A stretch of 64,000 nt of DNA from Laburnicola sp. R22_1. Its lineage: Eukaryota > Ascomycota > Dothideomycetes > Pleosporales > Didymosphaeriaceae. The stretch spans positions 1 to 64,000 of the forward strand of contig JACONQ010000021.1 of assembly GCA_014281115.1 (NCBI GenBank). The letters are read 5' to 3'. A program made the translations under genes and the position numbers. Of this stretch, positions 45,288 through 54,100 are shown one piece after another. Under the pieces are notes generated by a model. The model ran no database searches and was not told the origin of the DNA. It saw only the letters and a list, made by a program, of their open reading frames with translations. Position 1 is the stretch's first letter. Each line of letters starts with the position of its first letter.

Positions 45288-45725
45288 AAAAGGCTTCTTA
45301 GGGGCGTGACTTGAAAAGGCTCCTTGGGGGCGTGACTTGAAAAGGCTCCTTGGGGGCGTGACTTGAAAAGGCTCCTTGGGGGCGTGACTTGAAAAGGCTC
45401 CTTGGGGGCGTGACTTGAAAAGGCTCCTTGGGGGCGTGACTTGAAAAGGCTCCTTGGGGGCGTGACTTGAAAAGGCTCCTTGGGGGCGTGACTTGAAAAG
45501 GCTCCTTGGGGGCGTGACTTGAAAAGGCTCCTTGGGGGCGTGACTTGAAAAGGCTCCTTGGGGGCGTGACTTGAAAAGGCTCCTTGGGGGCGTGACTTGA
45601 AAAGGCTCCTTGGGGCGTGACTTGAAAAGGCTCCTTGGGGGCGTGACTTGAAAAGGCTCCTTGGGGGCGTGACTTGAAAAGGCTCCTTGGGGGCGTGACT
45701 TGAAAAGGCTCCTTAGGGGCGTGAC
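45288..45725. repeat. 26-bp minisatellite, about 17 units
   Basis: The unit reads AAAAGGCTCCTTGGGGGCG followed by TGACTTG. Units are nearly identical; the first and last contain TTAGGGG, and one unit near 45607 lacks a G (25 bp). Long open frames run through it only because 26 x 3 = 78 bp preserves three frames. There are no spacers of varied sequence, so it is not a CRISPR array. Confidence 0.95.
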
Positions 45726-46004
45726 TCGCCACTCAATATTTGTCCAGATGGGCATATGGAGGAATGTCGGCAGTAGCAACCTTGGGAGCTATTCCATCTG
45801 CCACGTATCCCTCCAACAGAGAGTGTCATAATCTGTAAAAAGTTAATGACTATAAACGGATATGAATTAATGAATGAATGAATAAGAGCCCCTCGCCATC
45901 CCATCCTACGTGAAGAGAGGCAAAACAACCAACCCTACGCCAACCACTTCCCCTGCAAGCCCTCCGAAAACTCCAACCCAACCCCCACAAAGCGCCTCCA
46001 CAGA

Positions 46005-48235
46005 TCAATCTCCAACCTCCACGGCCCAATCCACCCAAAAGTCTTTGGGCATCGTCTTGTTGCGAACTCGGCCAGTCTTGCGATCGCGCACCAGGGCCCG
46101 TATCTCGAAAGTTTCCATCGACAAGTACTGGATGAAACGACGGCTGACAGCGTCGTCCCTCTTAATGTTACCGCAGATAAAGTTGCGCATTTCAGAGACA
46201 TGGTGTGCTCGACGACCTATAGCGCAGTGATAGTAATCAGCATTATGTCAAAAACAACGTTTGCATCTAAGAGTCACATACCCATCCCACAAGATGCGGT
46301 CTAGAAGTAATGTATGACTCTATCAGCCGTGTCACTTAACAAGTACGGGATGAACCCAAGTTGCAGTAAATTCTGTCGCATTAAATCGCCGACGAACCTA
46401 GTCCATTTCGGCTGTGGGAAGAAATGGTACATGGCTAAAACGTTCAATTCAAAGAACTCATTCCAGTTCCGACAGAGTTCAACAGCATCGAACAGGCTCG
46501 AGTCTTTCGCAATGACGGAAAAATGGTACCACCCGCCGCGGCCAAGCGCTTTCTCGGATGCGTAGTTGTACATGTACTGGCCGCAGACCTTGATACGCGT
46601 GCGTCTGGGCTTGTAGTCTTCTTCGTTGACGATCTTGCCGAAGTCCACCATAGCGTCTTTTCCGTCCTTGCCAAAAATACGCTTCTGCGTCTCAGCGTCT
46701 TTTGCCGCTTTTTCGCGCTTTGACTTATACTTTTCAGGAACACTGGCCTTGTCGCGGAACTTGAGAGCGTATTTGTCTGGAATCTTGTTCTTCGGTCCTT
46801 CATCCACCTCATCCGGCTTCTCCGTGTTGGACTCATCTGGCACATCATCTTCGCCGCGTATAAAATCAGCACACGCATCGCGCACATCTTGACGCACTGG
46901 GCGTTCCAATCTCAAGCATAGATCACGCAAGTGCTCCTGGGTGACGTTCTCGTCGGCCAAGAATTCCTCAATGCTGTTCGATTCAAGCGCGATGGGGAGA
47001 AGAGCCGCATGCGACAATAGTAGTCGGCAAAAAACAAATTCTTCACTTCAGCAACCTCGTCGAGCAGAGTGTCGAGATCGTCATCGGGAATCGGTTTTGT
47101 TTCGGCATCGAACCCGCTTGGACCTTCGTGTGACCGTATGGAAAATCCAACGGATCGCTCGAACTTGACTGGATTGCGCAACCGTTCCCTCATTTGCCGT
47201 TTAATCTCCATTTCGATTGTGTTGTGTACGGTGCCCTCTGGCGTCTGCCTAGAACGGTCCTCGAGCTTCTTGATCTCCGCCCTAGCTTTCCTGGCTCTTT
47301 TCTTTTCACTCGTTCGTTGGTGTGTTTCAGTATTATTTACTGGGTCCCATTCATCCTGTTCTTCTTCTGACATCTCCGATAAGCGCTGCTCGTATGCTTC
47401 TTGCAGATACTTCTCTTGGCGCCTTTCGTCTTCTTTGGCCTTCATCTCGCGCTGAAGACGTTGACGCTCCCTCTGGTGACGTTTGAGCAACAGAGCCTCG
47501 AGCTTTACTTTTTTACTCTCATTCACCCACTGGTTCTCCTCCTGCTCTTGACAGTTTCTGACCCAGCCTAGCCACTCTTTCTCTTGGTGCACAACTTCCG
47601 CCGCACGCTTACCAAGGCGTTATAGCGCTCTGGCTATGACATGTTTCCTAAATTCGAAATCACAAGATCAGCACAGCTCAAGGTAGATATCTAGGCTCAA
47701 CAGCGAGTCTCTAAACATCCAGAAAGAGGTTGAGCTAGGAAAATGACCACTGTGGCCCAACTCTACGTACTCGTTGACCAAAAAATTCAGATACTTCTCA
47801 TGACCGTAGTCCATGTCGACAGCATAGAAATGACTGTGATGGAGCTTGCGAGCCTTGATGACTCTTTCGAGTAAGACATAATTGTGGAAGATGTGCTCGT
47901 ACAGCTCTTGAAGAGTGGCCTGGTAATCGACGTCTTTGAACTCTTGTTTGGCGGGCGAAGCTTTTGTGTTTGCGAGATAAAGAGGCTGGTCGGCAGCGAG
48001 GTGATCTAGCTCTGCATTGCGCTTCTTGTACCCGCGGTACATCGCCTGGCATTGCCGAGAACGTAACGCGCAGTCTCCCATCGAGAGAGGTGGCTTCCTT
48101 ATCGCACGGAGTCTGTCCACTCAAATCCGAAAGCAAACGAGCCCGACAGATGGCAGCCATAGCGTCTTGAGTGTTCAACGTGATGTTGCTCTTCACGATA
48201 CTAGGACGCCCGCTGGCGCACGCTTTCACGTATGT
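46005..48235 (-). pseudogene. Disabled gene for a large uncharacterised fungal protein
   Basis: Protein-like sequence runs on the minus strand from about 48229 (SIVKSNITLNTQDAMAAICR) to 46005. Blocks include FYAVDMDYGHEKYLNFLVNE, a long Glu/Lys/Gln-rich helical region (47592-47200), an HAALLPIALESNSIEEFL block, GRGGWYHFSVIAKDSSLFDA and, after a 65-bp intron (46281-46217), MRNFICGNIKRDDAVSRRFI. It resembles long proteins of unknown function common in Pezizomycotina, but I cannot name a domain. Lesions: frame change near 48,130; TGA at 47668-47670; TAA at 47620-47622; one-base loss in a six-base A-run (47029-47034); TAG at 46301-46303. Too many for sequencing error alone. Upstream exons are missing or unrecognised. 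Confidence 0.7.
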
Positions 48236-49066
48236 ACTGAAGCAAAATTAAGAATTTTCCGTATTTTGTGTTGCCCGACGATAAGGAATGGGAAGAAAGG
48301 TGCCGCAGCTCCAATTGATGAGTGTGGATGGGAGCCCAACGACCGGATGCAGAATCTGCTCGATACTTCGATAGCCCGCACACCCCGCTTTGTGTTCCAA
48401 ACACTTGATGAGATGCACCCGTAGAAATAAAAAGAAAATTACAACGAGATGTAGATGGGTTGGATGCAAAAGTACCCAACGCGCCAATCGCTTGGCTCGC
48501 GGGGACCCGATGACGTGAACGCGTACCGAAAAACACGAAATCGCGTGATGCTCTTCCACCCGACACCGAACAACAAGAGAAGAAGATGATTTGTTAGTGT
48601 TGAAGTCTGACTCTGATAGGTATACGAAGGCATGTCACCCTCCCGTACATAACACATGCTAGGCGAGCAAGTTAATGCAGTGTGCGAACTGCTAGGTACC
48701 ACTACCGCGAAATACTGACTAACGCGCGGAATTGAAAGACGACTCGAGTAGGTATTCCGATTGAGGTGGGCATTGTTGGAAGGTAGACAGAAGATGGCAA
48801 TAATGGACATGTGAATGCAACGTTCGTTACTCTGATTGTACCCTATTTAGTATTTATCTACACACACGGGGGTGGCTTCATAGTTTCATCCTTCGGGTTG
48901 TTAAACCTCGACCACGGAAACTTCTTAGGCCTATGGGCCACTGCTCCAAGGTCCATCTCAAGTTCCTCTTGCGGTAACAACCCATACGGTGGCACGAAGG
49001 TGCTACTTCGTAGTAGTGGCTCATCTGTTCGGTTGGAGTCGGAGACTCGCTGGGCGATAGACTTGC
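48236..49066. other. Intergenic region, no supported gene
   Basis: Lies between the pseudogene and the 3' end of cwc24, both on the minus strand. It may contain lost 5' exons of the pseudogene. Open frames at 48248-48810 have no recognisable motif. Confidence 0.45.
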
Positions 49067-50008
49067 TCAACCGCCACCTCCGGCCTTCTCTGCTTCTGCC
49101 GCTTCCGCCTCTGCCTTTTTCTTATCCTCCCACTTCTGCTTCTTGTCGAGTAGTTTCTGTAAATTTTTTGCTCCGTTGAAGACACCGTGCGTCTTTGCGC
49201 TACAGTTTGCGCACGTTGGGTCTTTGCGGTATCTTTTGAGCGCACACGCTTCGCAAAAGTAGTGTCCGCACTTTGTAATGATGGGGTTCTTGTAGGGCTG
49301 CTTGCAAATGATGCATGCGAACGGTATCTTCTCCAACATGGACAAGTCAATGCCGTCTTCATCCTTCTGGTTGGCATCCCGGTTCGCTGATGCGACCACG
49401 GTACCGCCGGGCTTCTTGCCCTTGCTCGACGCTTCCCAATCTCGATCCAGCTTCCACCCTGCCGCATAGTCTTCACGGGCGTGTAAGAACTTGCAGCCGT
49501 CGCCGAAGCCGCAGAAGCCTGTTTGCTTGTAGTCCTTGCATACGTCGGGGGTATAGTCGGTTATCGTGATGGTGCGCACGTTCGACGAGGACTTCTGTGG
49601 GCCGACTTTGCGCTCCGGCGCATTCGCGTCCTTCTCGACGAGAGATTGCGGTTTAGAGTTTGCGCGCGTGCTTCCGAGGAGGTTCTTCGCGCTCAGCGCA
49701 TCGTCCGTCTTCTCTTCGTACCAATTCGAGTGTTTGGTGGCGTCGTTGTTGGCTTCTATCCTAGCAGAGCGGTCGGCTTCGTATGTCGTGGTGCCTTCAA
49801 ATGCAGGCTTTGTGCGTTGATCAGCCGTAGAGGCCTTGAGGGCATGCCCGTTCACTTTCCGCCTCTTTACGACGCGGCCGTCTTCGCCCTCTCCCTCCGA
49901 TTCTGAAGACTCCGAGTCTGAGCGTGGCGGCGGCGGTGCTGCTTTTCGTGGTGCCGCTTTGGCGCCTCTCTTCTTGAACTTGACGACGGGGGCTTCTGCG
50001 TCGGCCAT
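49067..50008 (-). CDS. cwc24: Pre-mRNA splicing factor Cwc24 (RNF113 family)
   Basis: A 313-residue single-exon gene. I place the start at ATG 50008 (MADAEAPVVK); the frame continues 19 codons upstream, but without a further ATG. Residues 31-43 are acidic and followed by basic sequence. A CCCH zinc finger has C157, C166, C172 and H176 (C-x8-C-x5-C-x3-H, VCKDYKQTGFCGFGDGC). A C3HC4 RING finger runs C232 to C269 (CIICKQPY, KCGHYFCEAC, CANC). This CCCH-plus-RING order identifies Cwc24/RNF113, a nuclear spliceosome component that acts near first-step catalysis and associates with Prp19-complex spliceosomes. Divergent from apsA; they probably share the 1.2 kb between them. Confidence 0.95.
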   Translation of the reverse strand: MADAEAPVVKFKKRGAKAAPRKAAPPPPRSDSESSESEGEGEDGRVVKRRKVNGHALKASTADQRTKPAFEGTTTYEADRSARIEANNDATKHSNWYEEKTDDALSAKNLLGSTRANSKPQSLVEKDANAPERKVGPQKSSSNVRTITITDYTPDVCKDYKQTGFCGFGDGCKFLHAREDYAAGWKLDRDWEASSKGKKPGGTVVASANRDANQKDEDGIDLSMLEKIPFACIICKQPYKNPIITKCGHYFCEACALKRYRKDPTCANCSAKTHGVFNGAKNLQKLLDKKQKWEDKKKAEAEAAEAEKAGGGG

Positions 50009-51197
50009 GGTGTTGCGTCGATGGGGAGTCAATTGGGTAGTCGGTACATGGCAGCTGTTCGTCACTGGAACATTCGCGCTAAAAGTGTGGCTGAGACATC
50101 CGTGGCGAAATGTGGCGTATGGGCGCGAACATCAAACGCCGATCTGCCGACTGTGAATGTCAACCGTGCGCAGTGGTGCATCTCTCTTGATTTGTCATTT
50201 CCATGACGTTCCATCTATTCAGTGCCGTAAAGCTCTGGGCGATGCAGACGGGGTGTACTGTTTCAAGTGTATAAGGGTTGCTCCGCCGAGCGGCCGTGGA
50301 TCAGGGTATGTAGTGGAAGAGGCTCAGGACGCTTGATAGCGCCACCTGTCTAAGACGTTACGTGTCCGGGGTCGGACCGCTGAAGACCGTTGGGCGTCAC
50401 GGCACGAGGTCCTCGGTCTTGACAGACGTCGAGCTCAAGTGTTGGTGTGGCGGGCACTTGACTATATGTTGCTATGTCGCGTGGACGTGTAGATACGTGG
50501 AGACCCATGTTGTTGTTGATGAGCCGCGCCATGCCCACAATAACAACACAAACCCCGTAAACATGCCCCTCAGGCGTCTCCCTCTACCTAATGGCCTCCG
50601 GAACGCCTGCTACAGTGCTAGCCCAGCGATCGGGCGCCCGTAGGAATGGCCGAGGGCCAATTGAGCGCCTGCGGATGCGTGGTGGTGGAGCTGGCCGACC
50701 TTGGCCAGCGACGCACAGACCGCTCCTCTTGTTCATGCAAAACAACACCCGTCCCGCGCTGGCCTCCCGCTGCTCTGCTGCAGCCCTCTGTCTCTGCCTC
50801 GGCCTTGCCTGCCGCCTTTCTCTTCCTGCTGCTGTAAGCGCTGCCGTGGATGCGCGTGCGGCTGTTCGTTGTGTGACGTGCCTGAGACGCGTTCCAGTTG
50901 CTCCTCCAGCAACTGCCCTGGCGGCTGCTCCTGCCTTGGGCGCGTCGCAGCCAGCCAAGCAATCAAGCGACCGACTCTCTTTCACTCTTTCACCCACCCG
51001 CCATACGCCCTCCGCTGCCTGGGTCCGCTAAGTGCTCATCTTTGACATTCTCGCTCTCATTTGTGTTCTTCTCGAGCCCACCGTGGCCGCCCTCCGATCG
51101 ATATTCACGCCGTACACAGGAGCCACCGCCTACGAGCCGAGTGGAGGACAACACATCGGGCGATGGGCCATTGCGTGTCGGGCCGACAGCACTACTA
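50009..51197. promoter_or_regulatory. Divergent promoter region, cwc24 / apsA
   Basis: About 1.2 kb between two divergent starts. The apsA side has pyrimidine-rich tracts (CTCTCTTTCACTCTTTCACC near 50980) of the kind often found upstream of fungal genes. No specific factor site is assigned. Open frames in 50580-51000 on both strands look incidental. Confidence 0.5.
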
Positions 51198-54100
51198 ATG
51201 GCCACAGCGAATCCACAGCCCGGCGCGTATGCCGTCGAGGACCCCAACGGCTCGGATCCCTTCGTTACGGCTTCGCAGGACGCGCACAGGCAGAGATACT
51301 CCGCCTTCGACAATTCACAATTCTCGCTATACTTGGACGGCTCCCCCGCGCAAGCCAAGCGGGCGCTGCAAGCCCACCTCGCCGAGACGACACGGAGACT
51401 GCATGAGACGTCAGATTTGGGCAATGCGCTTGTCCAGCAGAGGAAGGAGCTGGAAGATAAGTTGCAGGAGGTAGCAAAACAAGAACATGAGAGCGGTATC
51501 GGGCCGGAGCTGCGCCAGAAGCTCGCTGAGCTCGAGAAGGAATTCAATGAGGTGGGAAGGGAAACCGCCCGCGCATTCCTCCCGAAGTCCAGGGTGCCGA
51601 GTGGCGAAACGGACACCACGGCGGGTGCTTCAGTGTACACCAGCGAAGGCCACCACTCCCCGACCAAGGTCAGCGTCCCGTCTCGGAAACAGAGAAACCA
51701 GCAGCCGAGCCGAATTAATGATATCGCTCTTGCTACAGAGATCTCTACATCTCTCCTGTCGCAGCTAAAAGGCTTGCAAGCTGTGCTGCGTGAAAAAGAG
51801 GAGGCTCTCAAGACGGTCGACCTGGACAGGTCGCAACTGGAAATTGAGGTGGAGGGACTTTCGCAGCGGCTACGGACGCTTGACGAGAGCGAGTCCAGAC
51901 TCAAGGACGTCAACTGGAATCTGGAGACCCAGGTGCGTGATTTCGAGACGCAGAGCAAGGCCGCCGCGGACAGGGAGCATCGTCTGAATCACACCCTCAA
52001 TCTCGTCAAGACCGAGAAGGCAACCCTAGAACGGGAGTTCGAGGAGCTGAAGCAACTGCATGCCAAAGTCAACGAGGATCATGCTGTCAAGACCAAGCAG
52101 CACGAAACAGAGTTGTCTGGTCTCCGACGAAATGTCAGCATGGGAGAAACAGAACGGGGCGCTCTCCAGCGGAAGATGGAGGAGCTGGCTACACAGAATC
52201 ATGAGCTTGCACTGGCTGTTCAACATCGCATGCGGGCCGAGGGGCAAGCGTCTGGTGACGATACCTCTCCAGACGAAGGTGGGGACGGAGACGACACCAT
52301 AACTCCCGAACATTCGCCTCCTCCGTCCCCGACTAAAGCTACGCCTCGACATGGGCAACTGGAGTCCGAAACCCTCAAGCATTCGCTTCATCATGCGCAT
52401 CGCATGATCCAGCAGCTCAAGAATAACATCCACCGCGAGAAGACCGAGAAGATTGAGCTCAAGCGAATGCTTCAAGATACTCGCGATGAACTTGAGTCGA
52501 ATCGCAGTGCTGTGAATGGGCCCGGCAGCGCCAGCAAGCGGAGGAAGAACGACAAAGATGTCTTCAAGAAGCCCCCTCGGCCGGATCGACTCGGAGCTCT
52601 CCGAACCGGAAGCCATGAGGTCGTGTTAGATGAGGAGGATTGGGAAGAGCACGATGCAATGCCCAATACGCCAAGCAAACCACCCAGACATAGTGATGTC
52701 GTCCCTGGTGCTTTCCCAAGCGGCTTCAGTTCCGCCGCCGAGACCAGTGCCAACGAGGGTTTCGAGACGGCTAACGAGACCTCTGATGCTGCGTTTGAGA
52801 CTGCCAACGAGCGTGATGGGACGACAACAGAGACGGATGCTTTTCAGACTGGAGCCGAGACACTAGATGGCGACAGCAGTGACGATCTCACGGAAACTGA
52901 GGCTGGACCATCTAACTCGGCTACGGTCCGACAACGACCATCTTCGCTAGCCATGGCTCATAGGGATTCGTATGAGAGCACAGCTTCTACTTCGGGAGAC
53001 GAATGGGACAATGTGGAAGTGAAGACGCCTGTGCAACCTCAACACGCCCGCTACAGAGTCAAAGGCCGCCAGGGTGCAAACCGTAGATCCACGCCACGAG
53101 CAGGCCCGGAAGCATACCTAGATACGCCCCCTGCCGTGAAAGATTCTCCCGCAAGTTTCATCAACGACAGCAACAACAGCACCCCCGCTCAAGGCAAGAG
53201 TTTATTTGCTGAGCTAGATGCTTTGAGTGCGGGTGAGAGTGATGACGATAGCGTTGCAGACGGAACGCCGAGTCGATCCACCATGCTGTCACCTGAGTCC
53301 TCTCCAGAAACCTTTAGGAAGTCCGTTCTGAGTGGATCGCCTCTTCAGTCGGTAATACTCTCCAAACCACCGATGGTCGATTCAAGTATGATGACGGAAC
53401 CCTGGTTACCATCACCAGTAGCAAGCCCCAACAGCGTCTCTTCCGTGTCGGCGCAGCACACTGATCCGCGATCGACTCCGCTCGCATCGTTTGCCTTGTC
53501 GAACCTCGCAACACAGGGCACAGAACCGCGATCTGCTCCTTTGCCATTGTTCGGGATGTCAACACATGCCACACAAGGCACTGTGCCGCAGTCTGTCCCG
53601 TTGCCAGCATTTAACATGTCACCTCTTGTAGCGCAAGGCACCATGCCCCAATCTGCCCCCGTTCCTGTGTTGGGTCTGTCTACAATGGCTGCACAGGGTA
53701 CAGAGCCTCGATCTGCGCCTACTGTTCCATTGCATCTATCCTCACTATCTGAACAGGACACGGCACCTCAATATGCACCTCCAGCTCAATTGGACATGTC
53801 AACTGTTTCAGCCCAGGACACCTTGCCTCAGTCCGCTCCCCTACTGTCGCTCTACATGTCGAATGTGCATGGGCAAGGCACTGTTCCTCGGTCGCTTCCG
53901 CCTCTATCACTCAACATGTCATCATTTGTGGCACAGGCAACCGAGCCAGTATCCCCTATCACTGTACGATCGATGACTCCCGTGCTTGGTGTGTCTTCTA
54001 TTGCTAGACAATCAACTGAGCCCGTCGAGTCTCGCGATTCATCCGGATCTTTTGCAGCGCCATCGCTTACCTCGTCCATTTCTACGCAGGCAACGGAGCC

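Noticed and set aside
45264..45779. Proline/lysine repeat protein, or a CRISPR array
   Set aside because: The frame exists only because of the 26-bp minisatellite; the units are contiguous, with no unique spacers, and the organism is a fungus.
48248..48810. Frames of 103-123 codons upstream of the pseudogene
   Set aside because: No recognisable motif and overlapping frames; more likely non-coding or decayed exons.
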